Positions 35,033 to 49,100 of a stretch of 64,000 nt of DNA are shown here, in pieces. Under the pieces are notes generated by a model, which saw only the letters and a program-made list of their open reading frames with translations, was not told the DNA's origin and did no database searches. Each line of letters begins with the position of its first letter. Within the stretch, counting starts at the first letter, position 1. The DNA lies in the NCBI GenBank assembly GCA_009760855.2, contig WPIO01000019.1, forward strand, positions 5,371,501 to 5,435,500, written 5' to 3'. Both the position numbers and the translations under genes were made by a program. The DNA comes from Cristatella mucedo. Taxonomy: Eukaryota > Bryozoa > Phylactolaemata > Cristatellidae.

Positions 35033-38000
35033 CTGCGCGAGGATGCGAAGCGGTGGACGCTCGAGGAGCAATCACGGAGGGCGAGCACAGTCAGCCAGAG
35101 TGCTGCTCGCCCCTGCGAGACGCGCCAGACGTGACGCCGGGGGGGGGGGAGGCGGCACCGGCGGCGCGCCTACCCACTCATCGTCGGCAGCACGGAAGGA
35201 AGCACCAAAGGAAGAAAGAAAGGCCAAGAAACGTCGAGTCAATGTCATCCTTTGCCACGTCGCCGTAGCCCGAGCAGGAGGGAAAGGCAGCAGCAGCAGC
35301 AAGCAGAGAGCTAGCCCGGGAGCAGCGGCCGGCGGCGAGGCGACCTTACGCAAAACGAGGCTGCCGTCGTCCGACGAGAAAAACGCGCCGCCCTCTTGGT
35401 TCGGCACGCACGGCCGAACGCCGATCTTCACTTCGGGCGAGCCGTAGTCCTCCCAGTCGACGCCGCCAAAGTACTGCATGTTCGCCACGCACCCGACGAA
35501 GTTAGCCGTGCTGGCAGCCGCAATGAATCGGCGCAATTTGGTCAGGCGCTCGTCGGACGCGTTCAGGCCGCCGACGTACACTGGCATGTCGACGTTGAGC
35601 GATTTGGACGAGCCTCGCACGTCGTGGCCCAATTCGGCGCCGTCCACGATCAGCTTCAGCTGCTGCTCGCTTCGGGCGATCTCGACCTGCCGACACGCCG
35701 CCGAAGCACTGCATGCTTTGCGCTCACGTCCGAACGGCAGCAGCGCCGGGCGAGCGAGAGGAATGGCCGCGGCCTTGCTCGGACGGCAGGTGGGGAGAGA
35801 CAGTGAGCTCGAGCGCCACTCCTCCTCCTCCCAATGGCGTGTTGCTCACGGTTCCTCTTGGCTGCTTCCCGGAGGCCGCGCAGGCTAGATGATGCCGGGC
35901 TGCCGTACTCGACAGCAGCTCGGACAGAGGGAAGCAGGCCTCGCTCGTCCACCGACGGACGCATGGCGACAGGCAGGAGATCGTGACAGAGAGTCCCCAA
36001 AGGGAAGCGTCAGCGCACCAGAGCGGACCCGCCCGGCGCCTGGCCGCACGCCGTCAGGCGGTGATCAGCACGCCGATGCGCACTCACCGAGTGCCACTTG
36101 CCGTCGTGCACGGTGGTGGAAGACTTGATCATGCCGGCACCACTTCCTAGATCGACCTGATACACCAAATAGCCGTCCTGAACGTACACGGCTGCATAGT
36201 CATCGCCCGCGCCCCCGGCTTTGGCAAGCACCGTCCAAACGAGGCCGTTGGATGAAGTCGTCTGCACTTCGAAGCGAACACGGTTCCTGCAGCAGATCGT
36301 TCACGGATCATCACACTTTCGGCGGAGCATACTGCGCAATCAAGTAGTCTGTCGGCCATGCTCTGGAGTGAGTGGGCTGGGTTAGTGCATGGGTGCGCGC
36401 TCGTGCAAAGAAAAGAGCAAAGAGCTGGCAAATAATAATAATAGCAATAATAATAGTAACACACTTGATAAAGCGCCCTCAGAGAACTCAATCTCTTTCT
36501 AGGAGCTTTACACTTGCTGCAAAGGAACCGCGATCGAATGGTTAGTGGTAGCATGCTCGATAAACAACAAGAATAGCATGGTTAGGGGTGACATGCACAG
36601 GGTCAGCATGCAAGTGTGGTCAGTGGCAGCATGCTCCAGTGTCAGCAGGCATAAGCACACAAAGGACAAATCGCATGGATCCGTTAAATGCTGTGACAAA
36701 TAAAAGCATTTTTAGTTTCTTTTTAAATGTGGTCAAGTCAGGCGATGTCATGACAGAAGTCGTGAGTGAGTTCCAGGCTTTGGGAGCATACGAACTAAAG
36801 GCACGATCCCCAAAGGATTTGAGGTTTGTACGAGGTATTGGTAAACAGTTAGATTCCGAAAAGCAGGTGGTACGATGCTTGGCCGAGTGAGGCAGTATAT
36901 CTGATAGGTAAGTGGGAGCCAAAGAATGAAGGGACCTGAAAGTGTGTGACAAAGCCTTGAAGTCGATGCGTTGCTTGACTGGGAGCCAGTGCAGGTCGGT
37001 GAGAAGTGGTGTGATGTGGCAACTGCAATGCTCACGACAGACAAACCTAGCTGCCGAGTTTTGCACCAGCTATAAGCTCCTGAGTGCACAGGCAGCAAGA
37101 CACAGACCAGCAAGCAATCAATTACAGAAGTCGAGACGGAAGGTCACAAATGCACTGACCAATATGGATATGATAATCCTGTCTAAACAAGTCCAAATTT
37201 TAGCAATGCTATGTAGGTGAAAGCAGGCAGACTTGATTGCGGAGCTGATATGGTCGTCTAGCGAAAGGTCACTTTGGAACATGACGCCTACATTTCGTGC
37301 AGATTCAACTGGAGATATGCTGGCAGAGCCGATTTGAGCATAAGCCTTTCCAATTTCTGAATCACATTTGGTTTACCCATAACTAGTATGTGGTTTCATA
37401 AAAGAGTCTGTGCCAAAGAGACCCATCGGTTGCACTGCACGGTCCGCTACAGAGACGCAAGGCGACACTGTGTCGGCGCACACTTGTCAGCCAGCGATGA
37501 AATAATGTGGCAGGAAGAAGCACGCAATGGCAGTGTGAAGGCAGCAGCAGGGGGCGGGCAGCAGACAGCAGGTATCGGGCTGGCAATAGAAGCAGCAGCA
37601 GCAGCAGCTAGGCATGCCTGCAGCCAGGACAGACCAAAGCACAAAGGTCACATTCCAGTAGCGCCACCGCTGCAGCTGAGAGCGGCTGCGTACTTTAGCA
37701 TTAGCGCCTTGGATGGGTTCTTGATGCTGGCAAATGTCTTGTGCTCCACACGGCTATCTTTCGACAAGCCGAACCGCAGACCTCGCTCTGTCCGGTCGCC
37801 CGCTGCAGCTGCAAGGGGCAGGCTGCCGCACTGCGCCGGCGGCGCCTGGGTGGGCGCAGCGGTCGACGTGGTTGCCGGCTCGGTGGCAGAGCTTTCGGAC
37901 GACGGCTCGGTTTGGGCAGGCGAGCTCGCCTCTGGAAAAGAGGCCAATCGGTTTGCGCGCTGTGCACATTCAAAATTAGCAGCAACAGTAAGCAGCTGCC

Positions 38001-41000
38001 GAGGCTTGAAGATAGAATGCAGAGGCGTGCTGTTGCGCGATCAACTGAGCCTGGCAGGTCGACTTGGGTGGTGGGCAGCAGAGAGAGGGGGGTAGGATTC
38101 AACACAGGAGCTCAAAAGTAGAAACTTCCGTAGCAACGGTGCAACTGCCAAGGCACCGGATGACTAGGCGGTATCCAGCTCGGCCAGACGGATGCTAACT
38201 AACGGCTGCACCTACCGTTGACTGCTGCTGCTGTGTCCTTCTGATCGCTGTCGATCACGTCCTGCGGTGGCTGCGGCGTCGTAGCAGACGACGAAGATGC
38301 ATCCGAGATGGCTGCAGGCATGTCGACTAAAGCAGACTCGGACATGTCCAACGCCGGCGACCCAGCCTCCGGTACCGGTGTCGTTGGCACGGCAGGCGTC
38401 GTAGAGACGGGCTCTGGGTCTGGGATGTCGCACGACTCCAGCGCGGCGTTCTCCACCGCCGTCACGTTGGCATCGACCAGATTGATGATCCTGCGCAGCA
38501 GGTGGTGGCGCGAGCTTGGCCGCGACGTTCTCACGCTGATCGCAGCACGCACTGAGCAAAATGTGCGCTGGCGGCTGCGCTCGAAGGTACCCACAACCTG
38601 TCGCTCGCGCTGCATGACCAAGTACCACGTGGAGACTGCCTGCCATGTCACGGGACAGATCGGCTCAAAGCAGCTTCCATGGACACGTGGTGCGACTATG
38701 GGCAGATCTAAGATTATTAAGCGAATTCGTGTGCCAGCACCGGTCAAGAATGCCCCATGTAAGCAGGCAGTGTTTACTAGACAGCCTAGCTCACAAGAAT
38801 AGTAATAATAAGAATAAGAAGACATTTTTCATGACACGCTAAGAGAGAGCTATAAATCTCTTTCTGAGGCACTTTACATGTGCCGTAAAGAAACCACATC
38901 AATACACTTGGTGATAACAGGCACGAGGTCAGCACGCATAAGTATGCTTCGGGACAGACTAGACTGCAGCCGCTACCGCACAAGCTTTGAGACGAGCAAC
39001 ACGCTTTATAAAACGGGGCCTTTCACGGCAGCTCACAGCGAGGACGCGAGTCGATGAAAAAGCCCTCCCTGGCGGCCTCGACGGCACCGACGATGGTGGG
39101 TACTTTGCAGCAAGGAGCCAGAGAGCTCTAACCTTCTAAGCCAGCCTTGCAAAGTCCTGCGGGAGTGCGAGCACCGATTGCGCCCTAATCTAGTGAGCAA
39201 CGACCGCTGCTTGCACATAAAATTCAGACGGCGGATTGGTGCTCTGGGCCTCGAGCCGATCGCTCGAGCTTAAAGCATCTCGTCACACGGCGTGCTGGGG
39301 TGCCGATTGCCATGGCGGGTCAGGGTCGAACTCTGCCCGCAGCTGCGCACTGCTTGCTGGGCGGCAGCTGCACGCAGACTGAAGCAGCGCAAGCGACAGC
39401 GATGCGATAATGGCCAGGAAAAGTGGTTAGCCACTAGTCAGCACGGGTTATTAGTGCTAGATTATCCGTCCAGACTTTGCCTCTTGCGCACACTAACTTG
39501 ACAGCTCTCAGCTGCCGACCCACCAACCATAACAGTATGATAACCATAGCAGATACACGCAGGTCCCAACGTTCAGGTATTTTTTCCAGCAGCCGACATT
39601 GGCCAGCTTTTTTAGAGACTCATTCTCCGAGAGAATATTTTGTCATTCCTGCTGGCTCGTGGACATTAACCTGCCGCTAACGGCAGGTCGATAGTGTACA
39701 TGCCCCCCCACCCTGACTGTCCCTGGGCGCTACCCTGTGTACCCTCCTACCCTGCGTGCAGTTGCTCTTTGCGACGGTGGCCGTGAGTTCGAAACCTGCA
39801 GTGGGCAATACGTTATTGCCAACTGCAAGTGGTAGTGACAGCAGTCAAGGCTCTTCTACCACTATGCAAGTGAGGCTGTTAAATCAGCTATTTATAACTA
39901 TATGACCCCCGTCCAGGCTACTCTGTTGGCTGGCCGGCCCCCACTCTGTTGGGCCTGCCACCTTGTACAGCCGCCGCCTCGTAGGGTACAGCACGATTAC
40001 GGCCTCGCTCCCACCCAAGTGCAACCGTCAGCGATCGATGGGTCGCGACGCGTCAGGCAGAGCGCTCGCTGGCGAGCTGCCTACGTTTTGTTGATGACGA
40101 TGTCGCTGATGCAGCCGAAAAAGCGTGCGTCCGAGCCGACCAACGAGGTCGGGCTTATCGCCACGCTCGTGCCGCCAATGTACAAGTTGCCGTTGCTCTT
40201 CGTCCTGCGGGTTCGGTGCGTTGCCGTGCTCTTGGAGATGAATTTGTCGTCCACGGTCAGCGTCAGCCTGGAACGATGGCGAGCGCAGCAATCTTCGCAC
40301 GCTGCGCTCGGACGCTTGATCTTTGCTGCGCCGTTCTTAGCTGCCCGGCAAAGGTCGGGGGAGGGGAGGTGAGGAGGGCGTGGTGGTGGCGCAGCAGCGG
40401 TAGTGGTGGTGGGGTGGTGGAGAGGAGATAACAGCCAGAGAGGTGCTGCACGCCGTCACCGAGCGGTCGCCAGTGGATGGGCTATCTGCATCTGCGCTGT
40501 CCTGTGGCTTATTGCAGCTGCCACGATCAGGCACCGCCGCCGGCATTGTCCTGCGCCCACACGAACAGTGGCGCAAAGGGCAGGGGGTAGCAGTGCAAAG
40601 CCTGAGCAGAGCGTCGGGGGTAGCGGCAGCCCAACGACACCGACGACGACGACGATCACTCTTGGAGGTAAGAGCAGCGAGACGGCGGGCGGGCGGCGGT
40701 GAGTGGCCATCTTGCGATCTCATTCGCTCTGCTTGAGGAGGTGGCATTGTGCCGATCCTTCGGCCCAGGCGAAGGCACTTTAGGAGCGCTTATCGGGTTG
40801 CTTTCTTGCTGCTAAATAATTGCCACTTTAGTGAAGGTGCGGCTATGGCTGGCATCGGCTGACCGGAGAGAAATCCTTGGCTAGGCAGACTCAAAAGATC
40901 CCCGGCACAGAACGGTTAAATACGGCTGAGACGACGGCTACCCTCTGCACTCTCCTTTGACAAAGGAAGGTCATCGAGGCCCATTCCAACAGACTCTGGT

Positions 41001-42281
41001 TCGCGACACGTGTGCGACTCTTCCTGTGAGACCCTTGATGGGACGCAACGATGTGGCAGCTAGAGAGGCAGCCAAGGGCAAGCTATGGGAAGCCAAGCCT
41101 TTAACGATGGAGATTAGGGCTGCCGGCCGGCACGGATGCGGCGCAGAGGCACGGGCTTACGTGAGTCCGTCTTTGCTGATGCTCAGATAGTGCCAGAAGT
41201 AATCGTTGAAGGCCACGTCTGTCATGACCGTGTTGTTCTTCTTGGGGTCGCCGGGCGTGTCGATCACCTTGATCTTGCCGTCCACCAGCGACACGGACAG
41301 CGCGTTGTTCAGGTCGTCGTCGGAGGTAAAGAAGAGCAGCCCTTCGCTGCGGTTACTCTTGAAGCGCATGCTCAGCTCGAATCGCTCGAAGTGCGACTCG
41401 TCGGACAGGATCTGCGGCGGCAAGCGTGGCACGGCGGCATGACGACCGTCGCTCGTTGGCGACAGCAAAGATGTGAAAAGTCGACCGTCGACCGATTCGA
41501 ATGCTGACTGGTGGTGCCCGCAGCGCCGCACCACTTCTACAGCCAAAGCCACAGCCCTGCACCACCCCCCACCCCGGTGGCTGTTGGCCTGAGCACAGAC
41601 AGAACCGTTCGTTCGGCTGCTGCTGCCGCTGCACACCCGCACGCCTGCGCAAGCAGCAGCAGCGGCGGCGGCTGTGCTGTCACGATGCTGGCCGGCGATG
41701 CACGAACCCTCAGGTAGCCGCCGTCTTTCGTGCCTTCCGGGCTGTTCGCAGGGGCGGCCCTAAATGTGACGCCGTGTTTGACGATGCTGCAGCCAGAGGT
41801 CGTACCAATTCCAAAGGCAACGTCCACTTGCGAGCGCAGGTTGCGGCGCACGTTGTTGAGAAGCAGGTCCTGTATACAGCCGTCGAAGTACGGCTCGGGC
41901 GCCAGCTGGAAGTAGGCCGACGTGCCGGCGAGACCGCCGAGCTGCAGCTCAGGCGCGGCACCCAAGTTGAGCTCGCGGGAGCCTGAGCGAGAGCCAGTGG
42001 TTTTCACACCGTCGTCCACGCTAATGGTAACGTTGGAGCCGCTGCGCTGGACGAGCAGCGTGTGCATGACTCCGTCAGCGACGTGGCGGCTGTTGTTGAC
42101 TTCGAGTGGTCCGCTGCCCAGCTGCATGGTGAACACGACCTGCCAACGGGAGCAGACGTCGGCTGTCCGACAAACTAGAAGCAAGTGCCGATGGCCAGGC
42201 CAGGCCTACCCAAATGAATGAGCACAAAACCACCTGAGCTCTTTTGGCTCTCGACTGGTTTTTTGACGAACGAAGCAGTCG

Positions 42282-42356
<75 letters not shown>

Positions 42357-43143
42357 AATCGCCTCTGCAAGCTGCTTACTTTGCCATTGACGATGGCAAT
42401 TTTCATGAAGTCCTTGACCTTCCCTGGATCAGCAGGATCTTGACCAACGAAGAACAACAGTCCATTTTTATCCACAGTAAGGAACGTGATCTTTATGGTT
42501 GCCGTTATTGCCGGGGCCCAGGTTCGCTTTTCGAGAGTCAGGTAGCTCTTTGCGTCACGTCGGAAGCGAACGGCACTGCACACGACCTCTGCCAGCGCGT
42601 CGCCTCTATAATCACAGTATGCAACCAAATCTCATTTCTTTGAGAAGCTCTACGAACAGCATGGAAGCAGCGGTGGCTTGCAGCCCACTTGCTGCAAGCC
42701 ACCAGGCGACAAGCCGTTGAGCCTGAGCAAAGGCAAGTGAAGCTGCCTTCAAAAGGTGTGGCCATCGCCAGCCGATGCTCTCGTTGTCGCTCCGTCGATA
42801 CTAACCTGCTTGCGCCCTGGAAATTTTGCTCGCCCTGCACGAAGTTCCACGGTCCCAGGACAAGATTATCCGACGAGTACTTGATATCTTCTATGGCTCC
42901 GTTGAATTTCCTATTAGCCACTACAGGAGGTAGCTAGAATAGACAACAAAAAGACTTACTAAATATATAATTCATTCGCATAGCGCCTAAACTTGATCTC
43001 TATTCAGACATTCCACGTATGCCAAAGGGCTTGAGCCCACACCCCTCCATCATCAAAGGCAAGCAAAGTATAGTGCAAAAAGTTGGCAGTTTTGTGCTGT
43101 GCGTTTAGTTCAAGAAGCGATGTAGCCATGTTCGCTTGCGCGC

Positions 43144-43179
<36 letters not shown>

Positions 43180-46100
43180 CCATCGACATTCGGGCTTGAG
43201 AAATCTGGTTCAAGACACAGGTCAGAGAAGACCTAATCAATGTTGATCATCCTTAGGGTTTTATCAATATTCGGATTTACCCCAAACGCAGCCAAGACCA
43301 GACGAACATAATGAAAATCCTCATCGTTACTGATTTTAGTCATAAATGACAACTAATGCTGTCATGTAAATAGAGATTAAAATCCTGTTTTTCAATCAGC
43401 TAGTGCAGTGGTTCTCAACCTTCCTAATGCCGCAATCCTGTAATACAGTTCATGCTGTGGCGACCGCCAACCATACAATTATTGTGTGCAAAATGTGAAA
43501 ATGCGTGTTTTCCGATGGTCTTAGGCGACCCCTGTGAAACGGTCGTTCGACCCCCAAAGGGTTCGCGACCCACAGGCTGAGAACCACTGAGCTAGTGGGT
43601 TATTAAAACACTTGATGCTAGATTGAAGGGCAATGGTTCATCCACCCGTCTAGCAGGTAGCCCAATCGCAGCAGCATTAAACGTTAAGTGTCCAGTGTAT
43701 TCCATGCTGCAGACAAGTGTGCATACAGACGATGTACGAGAGTATATGATGGCGTTGATATTATATTGCTCTTTACTTGGTGTTGGCATAGGCCCATGTG
43801 CATCGATCGGTATACACTCCGAAGACATGATGAGAAGTGCTGTCCACGCACAAACTGGGATAAGTCAATGTAACGAGCCCTCGTACGCACTATGTTAAGG
43901 TTAAATTCGGGCCATGCATAAAAAAAGGTGTCCCGGAGCGAAAATTCGAAGTAGACCTGTTGTAAAGATATTAAATCCTGTGAAACTTCAATGTCCGTAA
44001 CCCGGAGGAGGGGAGGTACAGACTGTGTAAGTGACTCACAGTGAAATCGTCCGGCACTCCACCAAGGAAAATCTTGGCAAAACGTGGGTCAACGTCGAAG
44101 CTGCTAAACACTCCGCTGGCACTTCCTTTGACCTGCTCAGTTGCAGAATTAACCGATGTCACACGAAGTATTCCCAAGGCACCAGTTCGTTCAAAGATGG
44201 CTTTATGCCATTCCGAATCGTTGTAGGTACGGGTAGATCTTATCTCAGCAGTTTTGTCACCAAGGTTGTATCGATAGACCACAGCACCATCCACCATTTC
44301 GAGGGCAATAAATTCATCCTAAATGAATCACATGGGGGCAGATGCACTTGATGGTGGCCGATGTAGCAAGCAGGACAGCTGCACATAACCGAGTGCAGCA
44401 TTGACTCACCACTGTCTCTCGATCTTTTTCCGACTTCGGGCCAAGGTAGAAAAGCAAGCCGTTGGGAGCAGACGTCTTGAAATGAAGCGACACGAGAGAC
44501 GATGCCGAGAAGGCATCGCGAAGGCGCTCTGGAGCACGAAGCTGCAGAGAGCTGTTCGGGTACATGGTAACGCCGAGTGCGATCTGGAAAAAACGGGAGC
44601 CTTATGCATGGCTACACCTGCCGCGGGTCAACGGTTTGGTAGCCTGACCAAATGGGGGGGGGAGAAGAAAAAACGTGCTTCACCAGATGAACAGGGGGAA
44701 ACAAATGGTTTAGGTCAAGATTTTGTTATTCTTGTGTCTAGCAGATTAAAAAATCTGTCTCATCATTGATAGAATCAGCTGCAATGCCGTGTATCACAAA
44801 ATGCTCACTGTGCTACCTCTGCCCTATACTATTGAATATCTGATGTACTTAGTGACTGGTCTATCATCGTATGTCCACATGTTACCGGTCCCCCACTGAT
44901 TACAGCTAACGTACGAATGACAACTTTTTCTTTGTGCTGGCTCTCTGAACTCCTAAGTGAATGTTTTGGCATAGCCAGATTCGGGTACACACCAACAAAT
45001 ACTGTTTGATTTGAGTACATAGTAGTTTTAAATGCTCTTGGACGAACTGAACCCTCATAGGTATAGCCAAGGTTAAGCCAACAAGAGCCCAATTTTTACA
45101 TCATATGGTAAAAAGGTGCGCGTGTGTGTGCGCGCATGGCACGACCTTGTCCTTGACAGACAAAGGCAATAATACGTTTAAAGTAGCATGTCGGGCAGCC
45201 GGCTTCCCGATACGTCCCAACAGTTTGATCCAAGAGAGGGGGCCTACTGGTCCAATTCTACTTTCCCCAAGCTCACATCTACGGCCAAATGACAAAAACG
45301 GGTAACGTGGCTCGTACTTGCTTGACCATTAACAAACTCAGACAGGCTGGGTTTCCTTGGTAAAATCAATCATACCAAAACGGTTGTTTGGTTCCCAAAA
45401 AAAGCACGAACCTCCGAGATTAACACCAGAGAAACTAGTCCCATAGTTTCCTATAGAAATGGTGCTTGACAGGGTGCTGTGCCGGGGTGCCGGGCAACAA
45501 AAACGTGACCAACTTCAAGATCTCATCATTCGAATCAGTAGCTTGTATCATACACTGATAGCTCGGTAAGTCGCAGGAGCTGATCACAAATGACGATTGG
45601 GAAATCAAAGGACTGTGACACATCTAGCTAGCCATTCAAGGCCAGCCGAAGTAGCAGGCTCGGAATGGATGCCGACTGTAGCACATTCTTTCTAGCCGCC
45701 CTGAGCTGCCGCTATTTCTATGCTACTGGCTTCCTTGACTGCCCTCCAGACTCAGCCATGCTTTTCACTGTCTCTTTGTTGCATGAGATGAAGTCTGTTG
45801 GCTACCGAATGCATAGGAAACCCCCTTCGGCTCTGCATGAAACTTTTCTGCATAATATTCCCTTTCTCTTCGTGGTTTTGTTTTGAGTTGCATAAGTAGA
45901 TAAATTACATAACGATGTCAAGACAAAATGAAGGTGGCTGGCAGCCTCGGTGAACTAAAGGAAGCAGATAAAGTGATGGCGAGCAAACCTTGTTGGCCGT
46001 GTCACGAGCCTGGCGTATCATCTCACGAAGAGCAGTTATGTTTTTGCTCAGGTCTTCTTGCAGCATCTTTAAACCGGTCCGGTGCTCAATGAGGCGAGCT

Positions 46101-49100
46101 GAGATATTGAAAACTGTGCCCTTGAACTCTGTCGCCTGGTTCACTACAAAGAACGGACCAGTGAATATATCCTCGATGTAAAGAGACATCTGACAGGCAT
46201 TTGTTAACGTGGCATATAATTTATTGGCACACTCACGCGACGTTCTCGCTGCATTCAGTGCGCTATTTATCCTTGAGATTGTTGCAGTGGTCTCTTTAAC
46301 CCGCACGAGGTCTTGATTCACGCCGGCGATTATTGGTGCGCTGGCGTCTGCAGCCTTCTGAGACACGGATCGAGCGTTTGCAGCCAGATCGGTTGCTGCA
46401 GCAGCTCGGGCTCCTTGACCTGTGTGAGCAGGGCAGCAGACACGCGTGCAAGAGCTATGCTAATATGTAATGGCTAGATAAAGCGCACACAAGTGTCGAG
46501 CTTTCGCGTCTTGAAATCATTCCGACCGGGTCGCGTTGTGGCACCCCAAGGGTTGCAGCACGATCTTTAGATGAGGCAACAGCAGCGAGCTGCTGCTCCG
46601 ACGGACCTGAGGGCAGTTGCGCAAGCTGATCCTTCGTGGCCTTGATGGAATTGTCGACGATGCTTTTGGTGCCAGCCAGTTTCTCCACGGACTGCTTGGC
46701 CGCCTGCAGGCTACTGTTGAGCATGGGATCTCTAGCAGAGTTGGCCTTCTCCTGCAGGCTCTCACTCTCCGCCTTGGCCATGGCCGTGATGTTACTGATG
46801 TCGGCAGACTGCAATTGCACAGAATGCATAGATAGTATGAGCAGCTGTGCATTTTCACTAGTAATTAACTCATTTGTCAAACGTCCCTACTGCCGAGCAG
46901 CACCACTGCCTACTGCTGCAGACTGCAGGAGGGCCTATTCGCAGGAAGGAACCTAAGATCAACAGGCAGAAGCGAACCTGCTGAAAAAGATGGCTGCCAT
47001 ACTAAAACTCGTTTTTTCAGGCCTTTCCGTGAGCTCTCAAGCATGGGCCGACCCACTTTATTCGAGGTGAATCACGTGCAAAAAGCTTGGCCAAACTTGA
47101 ACATCAGCTGTGCGAGGGTTTGCGCAAACCACGAATCTAGACGGCAGCATCGTGCCCTTCGTGATTACAATTATCTCAAACCAGTCGGAGCAGCCTCAAG
47201 GAGTTACCAGCTGCTTTGGGAAATGCTAAGATTGATCAACTTGTCGACTTTTGCAGCACTCTTCTCTCAGCAAGCACTCAGCCTGAGTCACGACAAAAGA
47301 ACGAGCAAGCCGAGTCGGCATCGTGCACAGGGCGGTGCCACCGGTGACGCGATTCGGTCGTCAACCCGTGCAGAGCATTCCTTTCTCCAGCAGTAAATCT
47401 CAGACAATTCTGCCCTAAGCGCTGAGCAAAGTCAGCGAGTGCTCAGACAACACCCCCCCCCCCCCGTGCATGCACACACCACGTGTGTACGTGTGTGGTG
47501 CGTGCATCCACACATACACGAGGCAACTCATCCGTTTGACACGATTATGTGTCTCTCGCACCTACTACCGGTTCGTCTTTCCGCTCCTCAAATAGCCGTT
47601 TTGAAGTGCCGCTAGGTCACGTCCAGCTTATGTGCATACGTATCTGTGGCTGGTGGCCCGTCGCTAGCTGAAAGCTGCGGCAGCGACAGCAGTTTTCTAC
47701 TGCTGGCAACCTGCGGTCACACAGCCTCACCTGGTCGATCGCATCGATGGCAGCACGCAGAGCGTTCTTTGACGCGTTCATGGCGTTGCTGATGGATGTC
47801 ACAATCGTGTCGTAGGCTGTGGCTGCTTTTAGAGCAGCCTCTGCGACCAATCTCGTGTCTGTCAAGAGGCTGCAAAAGGATCAGGAGATCGTGTCGCCAA
47901 CATGCATTCTGCAATCACACGTGCCATCACGTTGGGAAAAATTAATGAGGCAGGCATTTTAAAATAGCCCAAGGTCGATTCAGCAATGGTAGACTGCCGA
48001 CCCAGCTGTTGCCATGACTTGCATACCCTGCCAACATCTCGGCCTGCTGTTTCAGATGTTCGGCATGCTCCGAGGCATTCTTTGTCAGTGGAATGATCTT
48101 GGCATTACCCTCCTGTAGGTGGTCGTAGTATTGCTGCAATCTGGCAACAGCCTCTCGAAGAGCAGTTATGTTAGTCTCCAATGCCTAGGAAGTACATGAA
48201 AAAGCTACTCAACTGAGGGAAGCGAAACCACAACAGCAGCAGCAGCATTCAGCAGACCATCGAGCGAGCAAACTATAGAGCAATTCGACCTTATAGGATC
48301 AAGCATGCTTGCCGACATCCGCACTTGGGTGGGAGAAAACCTTATAAAATCGAATAACGATAAAACTAACTTACTAGTTATCAACAAACCTAGTTTTACT
48401 CTGAAATTGGAACACCTAACCACCCAAGATGAATTAGGCTTGTATATCTCCTGCAGTATCTGCATGCAATCTATGTGTCCTATTCCAAAAAGAGACCTTT
48501 CACTTGACTAACCACATATCAGCTCTACAGTCCAGTCTCTCTAACTTTCAGCTATGTAACATTACAAAAATGCAGGCTTGTTTCGACAGGGATACCACCT
48601 CCAGGTTGGCCAATGCATTTGTGACATTCTGTCTCGACTTTTGTAACTCACTACTCACAGGTCTTCTGGCCCATACAACAATAAGGTGCTTAAAAGTAGG
48701 TTGAAAACTCTTCGGCTAGGCTTGTTCATCGAGAACTTTGCAGCTGCCACATCTCACCACTTCTCACCGACCTGCACTGGCTACGCCATCAAGCAGCATA
48801 AAATCTGTGGCACAGCCAGGGCACAGGGGGCGGGCAAATGCCTTCCCACCACCCCAACGCCCTGTGGGCCTATAGTGAGCCGCCCTTGAGCCGCCCTTAT
48901 TCCTACGCCCTCCCCCCCCCCCCCCGACCACCAACGAGCTCCCAGAGCCTGCAACCGTTAAGTTTGTATGCTCCAAAAGCCCGGAACTCATTTCCGACTG
49001 ACATCTTGACATCCCTTACTTGACATTCACAGTCATTTTAATTATCAAAATAATCTCCCCAACAGTCATTTGTGCTGTCTCTCAAATGGGCAGCTATCGA

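Noticed and set aside
46144-46236. Treating exons 30 and 31 of laminin as one continuous exon
   Set aside because: The frame is open across, but the segment lacks heptad character, contains two cysteines and aromatics, and is bounded by a strong donor and acceptor in matching phase. Kept as an intron and reported as a finding.
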